A stretch of 48,674 bases of DNA from Bacillus pseudomycoides DSM 12442 (lineage in GTDB: Bacteria; Bacillota; Bacilli; Bacillales; Bacillaceae_G). A program made the position numbers and the translations under genes. Positions 15,984 to 24,530 of the stretch are shown here, in pieces (position 1 is the stretch's first letter; every line of letters starts with the position of its first letter). The stretch spans positions 14,975 to 63,648 of the forward strand of contig NZ_CM000745.1 of NCBI RefSeq assembly GCF_000161455.1. The letters are read 5' to 3'. Under the pieces are notes generated by a model. The model worked only from the letters and a program-made list of their open reading frames with translations, was not told the DNA's origin and searched no databases.

Positions 15984-16041
15984 GTGCTAGTGGGCGTTAA
16001 GTCTTTTCTTGTATTGTGAAAGTCTTACCGCCCGCTAGCAC
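15984..16041. repeat. Long imperfect palindrome between purR and ridA
   Basis: GTGCTAGTGGGCG (15984-15996) pairs with CGCCCGCTAGCAC (16029-16041) with one G-U. The inner arms TAAGTCTTTTC and GAAAGTCTTA extend it partially. A second hairpin, CATCCTA/TAGGATG (16046-16070), follows at once. There is no T-tail, so this is not a second terminator. It could be a repeat element or the structured leader of ridA. Confidence 0.7.
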
Positions 16042-16147
16042 AGGGCATCCTAATTATTTTAGATAGGATGAACTGAGTTTATATGGGAAGAAAATTTTCT
16101 AAGAGTTTTTATTTAAGGAAAATAAAATAATAAAAGGGTGAGAGAAT

Positions 16148-16522
16148 ATGAAAGTAGTTCAAACAAATCAAGCACCACAAGCGATTGGTCCATATTCACA
16201 AGGGATTATCGTAAATAACATGTTTTATAGCTCAGGACAAATGCCATTAACGGTAGGTGGAGAACTTGTAACAGGTGATGTGAAAATACAAACCGAACAA
16301 GTATTTCAAAATTTACAAGCTGTGTTAGAAGAGGCAGGAGCATCATTTGATACGGTTGTAAAAACAACTGTATTTTTAAAAGATATGGATGATTTTAATG
16401 ATGTAAACGAAGTATATGAAACATATTTTTCTGCACATAAACCAGCTCGTTCTTGTGTACAAGTTGCAAAATTACCGAAAGATGTTTCCGTCGAAATTGA
16501 AGTTATTGCCCTTGTAAAATGA
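16148..16522 (+). CDS. ridA: RidA family enamine/imine deaminase (YabJ)
   Basis: Hydrolyses reactive 2-aminoacrylate-type enamines released by PLP enzymes. In B. subtilis the gene (yabJ) was also reported as needed for full PurR function. The 124 residues give the YjgF trimer fold with AIGPYSQ near the N-terminus, SSGQMPL and the conserved arginine in PARSCVQVAKLP. AAGGGTGAGAG precedes the ATG. It lies between purR and spoVG, as in B. subtilis. Confidence 0.95.
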   Translation: MKVVQTNQAPQAIGPYSQGIIVNNMFYSSGQMPLTVGGELVTGDVKIQTEQVFQNLQAVLEEAGASFDTVVKTTVFLKDMDDFNDVNEVYETYFSAHKPARSCVQVAKLPKDVSVEIEVIALVK

Positions 16523-16602
16523 AAATTTGTAAGCGATAACGTCCATTAATTGTTATATTCCGTTAAAATAAAAATTTTTATCTTAAAAATTTTTAAAAAA
16601 TT

Positions 16603-16631
16603 AAAGGGAAAATAGAAAATTTGTGGAATTT
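16603..16631 (+). promoter_or_regulatory. Sigma-H promoter of spoVG
   Basis: AAAGGGAAA (16603-16611), an 11-base spacer and GTGGAATTT (16623-16631). This fits the sigma-H pattern RnAGGAWWW/RnnGAATWW with one mismatch, the usual control for spoVG. Confidence 0.8.
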
Positions 16632-16674
16632 ATACAAACATATCGCTTATTTAGAAAAGGGTGGTGAACACAAG

Positions 16675-16968
16675 ATGGAAGTGACTGACGTAAGATTACG
16701 CCGCGTAAACACAGAAGGCCGTATGAGAGCGATTGCCTCTATTACATTAGACCATGAGTTTGTTGTTCATGATATTCGTGTAATTGATGGTAATAATGGA
16801 TTATTTGTAGCAATGCCAAGTAAACGTACTCCAGATGGGGAGTTCCGTGATATTGCGCATCCAATTAATTCTAACACACGCTCAAAAATTCAAGATGCGG
16901 TTTTAGCTGAGTATCACCGTTTAGGCGAGTTAGAAGAAGTTGAGTTTGAAGAAGCAGGAGCTTCGTAA
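16675..16968 (+). CDS. spoVG: SpoVG, RNA/DNA-binding regulator
   Basis: A 97-residue protein, MEVTDVRLRRVNTEGRMRA at the start, with the conserved FVAMPSKRT segment and an acidic C-terminus. In Bacillus it influences asymmetric septation and spore cortex formation; in other Firmicutes it binds nucleic acid and alters virulence and cell-wall genes. AAAGGGTGGTGA gives the ATG at 16675. The longer open frame from 16621 would start inside the sigma-H -10 region and is impossible from that promoter. Confidence 0.97.
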   Translation: MEVTDVRLRRVNTEGRMRAIASITLDHEFVVHDIRVIDGNNGLFVAMPSKRTPDGEFRDIAHPINSNTRSKIQDAVLAEYHRLGELEEVEFEEAGAS

Positions 16969-17013
16969 AATTCGAATAAAAAGGGCTCTAATAAAGGAGC
17001 TCTATAATTTTGT

Positions 17014-17051
17014 AACAAACTCCTGTAAACATTTACAGGGGTTTGTTTTTT
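17014..17051 (+). terminator. Intrinsic terminator of spoVG
   Basis: AACAAACTCCTGTAAA (17014-17029) pairs with TTTACAGGGGTTTGTT, then T6. A weaker hairpin (AGGGCTC/GAGCTCT) lies just before it at about 16982-17003. Confidence 0.92.
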
Positions 17052-17071
17052 AATTTGTAAATCCATTTTGA

Positions 17072-17239
17072 TTTATTGGCACCTAAGTTCCGGCTATGAA
17101 AATAAAAGAAGATCTGAACTCGTTATCTCCTTTTGTCTTCCCTTGGCATGGAGGCAAAAAAGGCCCTGACCGCTTCTGTGCGAGGCCGGGCGCTCTCTCC
17201 CGCCTAAAAAGAACGGTTTTGTACTTATAAAGTATTTAT
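17072..17239. mobile_element. Probable bcr1 repeat element (non-autonomous)
   Basis: A GC-rich block (core 17161-17205) in AT-rich DNA, bounded by direct repeats TTTAT at 17072-17076 and 17235-17239, with about 158 bases between. This fits my recollection of bcr1, a B. cereus-group element of about 155 bp flanked by TTTAT duplications. A central hairpin pairs GCCCTGACC (17163-17171) with GGCCGGGC (17184-17191). No frame codes for a protein. The rest of the 510-base spoVG-glmU gap is the spoVG terminator on the left and about 240 AT-rich bases before glmU, including a TGGTAAAAT extended -10-like motif near 17384-17392. Confidence 0.7.
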
Positions 17240-17478
17240 TTTGAACAAAATTTTCCGCTAATTAAAGCCTCACTTTATTGTCCTCGTTATATGTAAACTT
17301 CTAATTTCTTTAAAATCATTCGAAATAGTATATCTTATTTCCTAAAAAAAGATATTAAAGAATAAAACATCTTATAAGAAGTATGGTAAAATTTAATAGT
17401 TATGCTGTGTTTCTTGAAATATATAATGATTTAGGATAATATCTTTAATGGATAAATAGGTTGCGATGGAGGGTCTAT

Positions 17479-18858
17479 ATGTCAAACAGATTTGCAGTGA
17501 TTTTAGCTGCAGGTAAAGGCACACGTATGAAGTCCAAGCTATACAAAGTGCTTCATCCTGTATGCGGAAAACCAATGGTACAGCATGTAGTTGATCAAGT
17601 ATCTCAATTAGGATTGCAGAAACTTGTAACGGTAGTTGGACATGGTGCTGAAAAAGTACAAGAACAACTAGGGAACGTAAGTGAGTTTGCATTGCAAGCA
17701 GAACAACTTGGTACAGCACATGCTGTTGATCAAGCTGCCGATGTACTTGCAAATGAAGAGGGAACAACTTTAGTTATTTGTGGTGATACACCCCTTATAA
17801 CTGCAGGAACAATGGAAGCATTGTTAAAGCATCATGAAGAAGCAGGAGCGAAAGCGACGGTGTTAACAGCGTACATAGAAGAGCCTGCTGGATATGGACG
17901 CATTGTTCGTAATGAAAGTGGTCATGTTGAAAAAATCGTTGAGCATAAAGATGCAAATGAAGTAGAGCGAGCTATTAAAGAAATTAATACAGGTACGTAT
18001 TGTTTTGATAATAAGGCACTATTTGCTTCACTTTCTAAAGTTTCAAACGATAATGTTCAAGGTGAATATTACCTTCCAGATGTTATTGAGATTTTGAAAA
18101 GTGAAGGTCATATTGTATCAGCTTATCAAACAGAACATTTCGATGAAACATTAGGTGTTAATGACAGAGTCGCTCTATCGCAAGCGGAAATTATTATGAA
18201 AAAGCGTATTAACCAAAAGAACATGGTAAATGGTGTTACAATTATTGATCCAAATAACACATACATTTCTGCTGATGCAATCATTGGTAGTGATACAGTT
18301 CTTTATCCGGGAACAGTTATTGAAGGCAAAACTGTAATTGGTTCTGATTGTGAAATTGGTCCACATACAGTAGTACGTGATAGTGAAATTGGAGATCGTA
18401 CGACAATTCGTCAATCTACTGTACATGACAGTAAGATTGGTATGGAAGTTTCAGTCGGTCCATTTGCACATATCCGTCCAGATTCAGTTATTGGTGACGA
18501 AGTACGCGTTGGAAACTTCGTGGAAATCAAAAAGACTGTTTTTGGTAATAGAAGTAAAGCTTCACACTTAAGTTATATCGGGGATGCACAAGTTGGAGAA
18601 GACGTGAATCTTGGTTGTGGTTCAATTACGGTGAACTATGATGGCAAGAATAAATTTAAAACAGTTATTGGAAACGGCGTATTTATTGGTTGTAATTCAA
18701 ACCTTGTTGCTCCTGTAACAGTTGAAGATGGTGCTTATGTTGCGGCAGGCTCTACAATTACAGAGAGTGTTCCATCAAAAGCATTATCAATTGCACGTGC
18801 ACGTCAAGTTAACAAAGAAGACTATGTTGATCAATTGCTGAATAAGAAAAAATCATAA
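17479..18858 (+). CDS. glmU: Bifunctional GlmU: glucosamine-1-P acetyltransferase / GlcNAc-1-P uridyltransferase
   Basis: Makes UDP-GlcNAc for peptidoglycan and teichoic acid. The 459 residues split into an N-terminal nucleotidyltransferase with LAAGKGTRMKS and a C-terminal left-handed beta helix of hexapeptide repeats (from about residue 255: IIGSDTVLYPGTVI and so on). The acetyltransferase site includes HLSYIGDA and the NYDGKNKFKT loop. GGAGGG (17468-17473) gives the ATG at 17479, not the open-frame start at 17461. prs follows after 18 bases, giving a glmU-prs operon. Confidence 0.97.
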   Translation: MSNRFAVILAAGKGTRMKSKLYKVLHPVCGKPMVQHVVDQVSQLGLQKLVTVVGHGAEKVQEQLGNVSEFALQAEQLGTAHAVDQAADVLANEEGTTLVICGDTPLITAGTMEALLKHHEEAGAKATVLTAYIEEPAGYGRIVRNESGHVEKIVEHKDANEVERAIKEINTGTYCFDNKALFASLSKVSNDNVQGEYYLPDVIEILKSEGHIVSAYQTEHFDETLGVNDRVALSQAEIIMKKRINQKNMVNGVTIIDPNNTYISADAIIGSDTVLYPGTVIEGKTVIGSDCEIGPHTVVRDSEIGDRTTIRQSTVHDSKIGMEVSVGPFAHIRPDSVIGDEVRVGNFVEIKKTVFGNRSKASHLSYIGDAQVGEDVNLGCGSITVNYDGKNKFKTVIGNGVFIGCNSNLVAPVTVEDGAYVAAGSTITESVPSKALSIARARQVNKEDYVDQLLNKKKS

Positions 18859-18876
18859 TGTGGAGGGTTAATCTAG

Positions 18877-19830
18877 ATGTCGACTCAATATCTAAATTCT
18901 AATTTGAAAGTATTCTCTTTAAACTCTAATAAGGAACTTGCTGAGCAAATTGCAAAGCATATTGGAGTAGGGTTAGGGAAATGTTCTGTTGACCGTTTTA
19001 GTGATGGAGAAGTTCAAATTAACATTGAAGAAAGTATTCGTGGTTGCGATGTATTCATTATTCAATCTACAAGCTTCCCAGTAAATGAACATATCATGGA
19101 ATTACTTATTATGATTGATGCATTAAAACGTGCATCTGCAAAAACAATTAATATCGTTATTCCTTATTATGGTTATGCGCGTCAAGACCGTAAAGCGCGT
19201 TCTCGTGAACCAATTACATCGAAACTTGTAGCAAACTTACTTGAAACAGCAGGTGCAACTCGTGTAATCACTCTAGATTTACATGCTCCACAAATTCAAG
19301 GGTTCTTTGATATCCCAATCGACCACTTAATGGGTGTACCGATTCTTTCTGATTACTTTGAGACAAAAGGTCTTAAAGATATCGTAATCGTATCTCCTGA
19401 CCACGGTGGTGTAACACGTGCAAGAAAAATGGCAGACCGCCTAAAAGCGCCAATTGCTATTATTGATAAACGTCGCCCACGTCCGAATGTGTCGGAAGTT
19501 ATGAATATCATCGGTAACATTGAAGGTAAGACAGCAATCTTAATTGATGACATCATTGATACAGCTGGTACAATTACATTAGCAGCAAACGCTCTTGTTG
19601 AGAACGGTGCTTCTGAAGTATATGCTTGCTGTACACACCCAGTTTTATCTGGTCCAGCAATTGAGCGTATCCAAAACTCAAATATTAAAGAGTTAGTTGT
19701 AACAAACTCTATTGTATTACCGGAAGAGAAGAAAATTGATAAAGTACACGAGCTTTCTGTTGCTCCATTAATCGGAGAAGCGATCATTCGTGTTTATGAA
19801 GAAGAATCAGTGAGTGTATTATTCAATTAA
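18877..19830 (+). CDS. prs: Ribose-phosphate pyrophosphokinase (PRPP synthetase)
   Basis: Converts ribose-5-phosphate and ATP to PRPP for nucleotide, His and Trp synthesis. The 317 residues show FSDGE, the ATP-binding YARQDRKARSREPI, the PRPP-synthase signature DLHAPQIQGFFDIP and the ribose-phosphate loop LIDDIIDTAGTI. TGGAGGG precedes the ATG. PRPP made here is also the PurR effector and an Hpt substrate, both encoded in this window. In B. subtilis ctc follows; here a terminator and pth do. Confidence 0.98.
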   Translation: MSTQYLNSNLKVFSLNSNKELAEQIAKHIGVGLGKCSVDRFSDGEVQINIEESIRGCDVFIIQSTSFPVNEHIMELLIMIDALKRASAKTINIVIPYYGYARQDRKARSREPITSKLVANLLETAGATRVITLDLHAPQIQGFFDIPIDHLMGVPILSDYFETKGLKDIVIVSPDHGGVTRARKMADRLKAPIAIIDKRRPRPNVSEVMNIIGNIEGKTAILIDDIIDTAGTITLAANALVENGASEVYACCTHPVLSGPAIERIQNSNIKELVVTNSIVLPEEKKIDKVHELSVAPLIGEAIIRVYEEESVSVLFN

Positions 19831-19842
19831 TTGGATAGAATG

Positions 19843-19872
19843 AGACGTAACCAAATTTGGTTACGTCTTTTC
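19843..19872 (+). terminator. Intrinsic terminator of glmU-prs
   Basis: AGACGTAACCAAA and TTTGGTTACGTCT form a perfect stem, then TTTC. Confidence 0.9.
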
Positions 19873-19902
19873 GTATCGTAAAAAGAAAGTAGTGGTACAA
19901 GA

Positions 19903-20463
19903 GTGAAATTAATAGTAGGACTTGGGAACCCGGGTAGAGAATATGAATTAACAAGGCATAATATCGGATTTATGGGAATTGATGAGCTTGCGAAACGATG
20001 GGGCATTTCTTTAAGTGAACAAAAGTTTAAAGGCATGTATGGTTCAGGTTTTGTTAATGGTGAAAAAGTAATTTTATTAAAGCCGCTTACGTATATGAAT
20101 TTATCTGGAGAAAGCATTCGTCCACTTATGGATTACTATAAAATTGATGTAGAAGATTTTGTTGTCATGTATGACGATTTAGATATTCCAGTGGGTAAAT
20201 TGCGTCTTCGTATGAAAGGTAGTGCAGGCGGTCATAACGGTGTGAAATCGACAATTTCTCATTTAGGAACGCAAGAGTTCCAACGTATTCGTATGGGGAT
20301 TGATCGTCCAAAAAATGGCATGAAAGTTGTGGATTATGTATTGGGGCGTTTCACAGCAGAAGAGCTACCAGAGGTAAATCAATCTATTGAAAAAGCTGCG
20401 GACGCATGTGAAGAGTGGTTGAAGAAACCATTTCTTCAAATTATGAATACTTTTAACGGTTAA
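19903..20463 (+). CDS. pth: Peptidyl-tRNA hydrolase (SpoVC)
   Basis: Releases peptides from peptidyl-tRNA dropped by stalled ribosomes. The 186 residues contain GLGNPGREYELTRHNIGF with N9 and the catalytic H19, N66 in YMNLSG, D92 in YDDLDIP and N112 in GGHNGVKS. All key residues are present. The start is GTG at 19903 with a weak AAGAAAGTAG site upstream. Known as spoVC in B. subtilis because a mutation blocks coat formation. Confidence 0.96.
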   Translation: MKLIVGLGNPGREYELTRHNIGFMGIDELAKRWGISLSEQKFKGMYGSGFVNGEKVILLKPLTYMNLSGESIRPLMDYYKIDVEDFVVMYDDLDIPVGKLRLRMKGSAGGHNGVKSTISHLGTQEFQRIRMGIDRPKNGMKVVDYVLGRFTAEELPEVNQSIEKAADACEEWLKKPFLQIMNTFNG

Positions 20464-20475
20464 TGTTCTAAATTG

Positions 20476-20505
20476 GAATATTTTATAATGTTTTTATCCA
20501 TACTA
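20476..20505 (+). promoter_or_regulatory. Forespore sigma-F/sigma-G promoter of fin
   Basis: GAATA (20476-20480), an 18-base spacer and CATACTA (20499-20505). Both elements match the forespore consensus exactly, in agreement with forespore expression of fin in B. subtilis. Confidence 0.72.
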
Positions 20506-20533
20506 GTAGTAATTGTACACTTAGGAGGATAGT

Positions 20534-20758
20534 ATGGAAGGGCATTATTACTGTAGACATTGTGGTTGTAACGTAGGTTCCATTACCGCAGAAAAGGTAT
20601 ACAACAAAGTTTTATTTCAACTAACAGAGCAAGAACGATTGGATATGATTCATTTTCATGAAAATGGAAATATATATATAAAAACAATCTGTGAGTCGTG
20701 CCAAGAAACGCTCTCATCTTATCCGGAGTATTATGAGTATGAAAAATTTTTGCAATAA
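20534..20758 (+). CDS. fin: Anti-sigma-F factor Fin (YabK)
   Basis: Fin binds RNA polymerase/sigma-F late in forespore development and helps the switch from sigma-F to sigma-G. The 74 residues have CxxC pairs at C7/C10 (with C12) and C53/C56, the zinc-ribbon pattern of the family. TTAGGAGG is well placed before the ATG. A forespore promoter and a hairpin at the end suggest its own unit upstream of mfd. Confidence 0.92.
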   Translation: MEGHYYCRHCGCNVGSITAEKVYNKVLFQLTEQERLDMIHFHENGNIYIKTICESCQETLSSYPEYYEYEKFLQ

Positions 20759-20767
20759 AATGTTGTC

Positions 20768-20791
20768 GCTTTGGCGTGTCCAAAGCATTTT
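20768..20791 (+). terminator. Probable terminator of fin
   Basis: GCTTTGG (20768-20774) and CCAAAGC (20779-20785) around a short loop, then ATTTTT. The T-run is short, so some read-through to mfd is possible. Confidence 0.7.
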
Positions 20792-20864
20792 TCTGTTTTC
20801 CTTTTCCAAAATATTTGCATAAAAATATATTAACTTGCTCTTTATGTTGAGAGGAGTTTTGAAA

Positions 20865-23800
20865 ATGATAGGGTTATTAGAGCAATTTTATAAAAATAAA
20901 GAAATACAATCCATTATTAATGGACTAGAAGAAGGATTGAAAGAACAGCTTGTATCAGGTATGGCAACTTCTTCTCGTTCTTTATTAATGGCTGCTTTAT
21001 ATAAAAAAACAAAGCAGTCACAACTTGTTGTTACACACAACTTATTTCAAGCGCAAAAAGTATATGAGGATTTAGTATCACTACTTGGTGAGCAGGATGT
21101 ATGGTTATATCCGGTTAATGAATTAATTGCGTCAGAAATAGGGGTTGCAAGCCCAGAACTAAAAGCGCAGCGTATTGAAGTATTAAATCGTTTAGCGATG
21201 GGCGAGCAGGGCATTATTGTTGTTCCAGTTGCTGGATTACGTAGATTTTTACCAATAAAAGAATTATGGAAGCAAAAGCAAATCGAAATTAGTCTAGGGC
21301 AAGAGATTGATTTAGATGTATTGCTTCATACATTGCATCATATTGGATATGAACGTAAGTCAATGGTAGAAGCACCTGGAGAATTTAGTTTGCGCGGGGG
21401 TATACTGGATATTTATCCGTTAACTGAAGAATTACCGTTTCGTATAGAGTTCTTTGATACGGAAGTAGATTCTATCCGCTCATTTGATGTAGAAGAACAA
21501 CGCTCTCAAGATAAAAGAGAAAGCGTGAAATTCGGTCCTGCGACAGAATTTTTATTTTCAAAAGATGAACTGAAATTAGGGGTGGAGCGTCTTGAGGAAG
21601 GTTTAATGAAGACGATGCAGAAGCTCTCTGATGATAAAATCAAGACAGCAGTACTTGAAACAGTTAGTCACGAGATAGAAATATTGAAAAACGGACAGAC
21701 TATAGAGCAAATGTTTAAATATTTATCTATTTTTTACAAAGAACATGCTAGTCTAATAGACTATTTACCTGAGAATGGTGTCGTTATCTTAGATGAAATT
21801 TCGCGTATTCAAGAAACGGCATCACATCTTGAGACAGAAGAAGCAGAATGGTATACATCGCTTCTAAGTGAAGGGGCAATTATTCAAGATTTGGTGTTCT
21901 CACACCAATTTGAAGAATTTCTACACCATAAAAAGAGAAGCTTTGTATATTTAACATTATTTTTACGCCATATTGCACATACGCACCCGCAAAATATTGT
22001 TAATGTAACGTGTAAAACAATGCAGGACTTTCATGGGCAAATGCAATTGTTAAAAACAGAAATTGATAGATGGACTGAAGGGGACTTCACGACTGTTGTA
22101 TTAGGAACAGATGAAGAACGCGCAAAAAAATTACAATATATTTTAAGTGATTATGATATTGAAGCAGACATTATAGAATCTACAGATATATTGCTTCCTG
22201 GTCGCCTTCAAATTGCTGTAGGTGATTTACATGCAGGATTTGAAATGCCAATGCAAAAGCTTGTTGTGATTACAGAAAAAGAGCTGTTCCATAAAAAAGT
22301 AAAAAAATCACAACGTAAGCAAAAACTATCGAATGCAGAGCGTATTAAAAGTTATTCAGAGTTAAAAGTTGACGACTATGTTGTTCATGTAAATCATGGT
22401 ATCGGTAAATTTTTAGGAATTGAAACGTTAGAAATTAATGGTGTCCATAAAGATTATTTGAACATTAAATATCAAGGTAACGATAAGTTATATGTGCCAA
22501 TCGAACAAATTGATCAAGTACAAAAGTATGTAGGATCAGAAGGTAAGAATCCGAAAGTTTACAAACTAGGCGGAAACGATTGGAAAAAGGTCAAAACGAA
22601 GGTGGAAAAATCTGTACAAGATATTGCAGATGACTTAATTAAATTGTATGCAGAGCGTGAGGCTTCAAAGGGATATGCGTATACGCCGGACACTGCAGAG
22701 CAGCAGGAATTTGAATCATCTTTCCCGTACCAGGAGACAGAAGATCAGTTGCGTTCTATTGAAGAAATTAAGAAAGATATGGAACGTGGGCGTCCGATGG
22801 ATCGACTTCTATGTGGTGATGTTGGATATGGTAAAACGGAAGTTGCAATTCGTGCAGCGTTTAAAGCAATTATGGATGAAAAGCAAGTTGCAATTTTAGT
22901 ACCGACAACGATTCTTGCACAACAACACTATGAAACGATTCGAGAACGTTTTCAAGACTACCCAATTAATATTGGATTGTTAAGTAGATTCCGTACTAGA
23001 AAACAACAAAATGAAACAATTAAAGGTTTAAAAGATGGGACAGTCGATATTGTTATTGGAACACATCGCATTTTATCTAAAGATGTAACCTATAAAGATT
23101 TAGGCTTACTAATTATCGATGAAGAACAAAGATTTGGTGTTACGCATAAAGAAAAGATTAAACAATTGAAAGCGAATGTTGATGTATTAACATTAACGGC
23201 AACGCCAATTCCGCGTACGCTCCATATGTCTATGCTCGGTGTACGAGATTTATCTGTTATTGAGACGCCACCAGAAAATCGTTTCCCGGTACAAACATAT
23301 GTGGTTGAGTATAATCCAGGGTTAATTCGAGAGGCGATAGAACGGGAACTTGCAAGGGGCGGTCAAATTTATTTCTTGTATAACCGTGTTGAAGATATTG
23401 AAAGAAAAGCAGATGAAATCTCCATGTTAGTCCCAGAGGCGCGTGTGACGTATGCACATGGGAAAATGAACGAGAGTGAACTAGAGTCTGTCATGCTATC
23501 ATTTTTAGATGGGCAGCATGATGTTCTTGTAAGTACAACGATTATTGAAACAGGTGTTGATATTCCTAATGTAAATACATTAATTGTATTTGATGCCGAT
23601 CGTATGGGATTATCACAGCTTTATCAGCTTCGTGGGCGCGTTGGTCGTTCAAACCGTGTTGCTTATGCATACTTTGCATATAAGCGTGATAAAGTGTTGT
23701 CAGAAGTCGCTGAGAAGCGTTTACAAGCAATTAAAGAATTCACAGAACTTGGATCAGGATTTAAAATTGCAATGCGAGATTTATCCATTCGTGGTGCTGG

Positions 23801-24395
23801 TAACTTGTTAGGAGCTGAGCAGCATGGATTCATCGATTCTGTTGGATTTGATCTATATTCTCAAATGTTAAAAGATGCGATTGAACAGCGTCAAGGAACA
23901 CAAGGAATTGAAAATACGATTGATGTTGAAATTGATTTAGAAGTGGATGCTTACTTGCCAGACGCCTATATTTCAGATAGTAAACAAAAAATTATGATGT
24001 ACAAACAATTTAGAGGTGTCTCTGCGATTGAAGATATTGAGGAATTACAAGAAGAAATGATTGATCGTTTTGGAGATTATCCGCAAGAAGTTGGATATTT
24101 ATTACAAATTGCAAATATTAAAGTATTAGCAATGAAAGAACAGATTGAGCTAATTAAGCAAACAAAATTTGAAGTGACGTTTTTATTCTCAGAGCAATCA
24201 AGCCAAAATATTGATGGTGGAAAATTATTTATGCTTGGTAATAGTTTTGGTCGTATGATTGGTCTTGGTATGGAAGGTTCTCGTTTGAAAATTGTTATGA
24301 AAACGAATGGATTAGAGACATCAAAATGGTTAACAATCGCCGAAAATTTATTAAAAGGTTTGTCTGACGTGAAAAAAGAAGTAATAAATGCCTAA
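20865..24395 (+). CDS. mfd: Transcription-repair coupling factor Mfd
   Basis: Removes stalled RNA polymerase from DNA lesions and recruits UvrA. The 1176 residues run: UvrB-like N-terminal region (to about 350), linker, CarD-like RNA polymerase interaction domain (VDDYVVHVNHGIGKFLGI region, about 500-580), then an SF2 translocase with Walker A GDVGYGKTE (651-659) and DEEQ (752-755), the QLRGRVGRS motif, and the C-terminal TRCF domain. GAGAGGAG gives the ATG at 20865 rather than the open-frame start at 20835. Full-length and intact. Confidence 0.97.
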   Translation: MIGLLEQFYKNKEIQSIINGLEEGLKEQLVSGMATSSRSLLMAALYKKTKQSQLVVTHNLFQAQKVYEDLVSLLGEQDVWLYPVNELIASEIGVASPELKAQRIEVLNRLAMGEQGIIVVPVAGLRRFLPIKELWKQKQIEISLGQEIDLDVLLHTLHHIGYERKSMVEAPGEFSLRGGILDIYPLTEELPFRIEFFDTEVDSIRSFDVEEQRSQDKRESVKFGPATEFLFSKDELKLGVERLEEGLMKTMQKLSDDKIKTAVLETVSHEIEILKNGQTIEQMFKYLSIFYKEHASLIDYLPENGVVILDEISRIQETASHLETEEAEWYTSLLSEGAIIQDLVFSHQFEEFLHHKKRSFVYLTLFLRHIAHTHPQNIVNVTCKTMQDFHGQMQLLKTEIDRWTEGDFTTVVLGTDEERAKKLQYILSDYDIEADIIESTDILLPGRLQIAVGDLHAGFEMPMQKLVVITEKELFHKKVKKSQRKQKLSNAERIKSYSELKVDDYVVHVNHGIGKFLGIETLEINGVHKDYLNIKYQGNDKLYVPIEQIDQVQKYVGSEGKNPKVYKLGGNDWKKVKTKVEKSVQDIADDLIKLYAEREASKGYAYTPDTAEQQEFESSFPYQETEDQLRSIEEIKKDMERGRPMDRLLCGDVGYGKTEVAIRAAFKAIMDEKQVAILVPTTILAQQHYETIRERFQDYPINIGLLSRFRTRKQQNETIKGLKDGTVDIVIGTHRILSKDVTYKDLGLLIIDEEQRFGVTHKEKIKQLKANVDVLTLTATPIPRTLHMSMLGVRDLSVIETPPENRFPVQTYVVEYNPGLIREAIERELARGGQIYFLYNRVEDIERKADEISMLVPEARVTYAHGKMNESELESVMLSFLDGQHDVLVSTTIIETGVDIPNVNTLIVFDADRMGLSQLYQLRGRVGRSNRVAYAYFAYKRDKVLSEVAEKRLQAIKEFTELGSGFKIAMRDLSIRGAGNLLGAEQHGFIDSVGFDLYSQMLKDAIEQRQGTQGIENTIDVEIDLEVDAYLPDAYISDSKQKIMMYKQFRGVSAIEDIEELQEEMIDRFGDYPQEVGYLLQIANIKVLAMKEQIELIKQTKFEVTFLFSEQSSQNIDGGKLFMLGNSFGRMIGLGMEGSRLKIVMKTNGLETSKWLTIAENLLKGLSDVKKEVINA

Positions 24396-24422
24396 AACAA
24401 AATAAAAAATGCAATTCGACGT

Positions 24423-24451
24423 GCATAGAAGAACTAATGTGTAAAATACTA
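24423..24451 (+). promoter_or_regulatory. Probable sigma-G promoter of spoVT
   Basis: GCATA (24423-24427), a 17-base spacer and AATACTA (24445-24451), one base off the sigma-G -10 CATACTA. spoVT is sigma-G-dependent in B. subtilis. Confidence 0.5.
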
Positions 24452-24463
24452 TGTCTAACAGTT

Positions 24464-24517
24464 GGTGATTTTTACATGAACAGGTAAATTCACCACTTTC
24501 ATCATCAGTAGAAAGTG
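24464..24517 (+). promoter_or_regulatory. Tandem hairpins in the spoVT leader, the second covering the ribosome binding site
   Basis: Hairpin 1 pairs GGTGATTTTTAC (24464-24475) with GTAAATTCACC (24484-24494), one bulge. Hairpin 2 pairs CACTTTC (24494-24500) with GAAAGTG (24511-24517), and the last bases are part of the GTGAGG ribosome binding site. The arrangement could limit spoVT translation. Confidence 0.5.
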
Positions 24518-24530
24518 AGGCAGCATTAGA

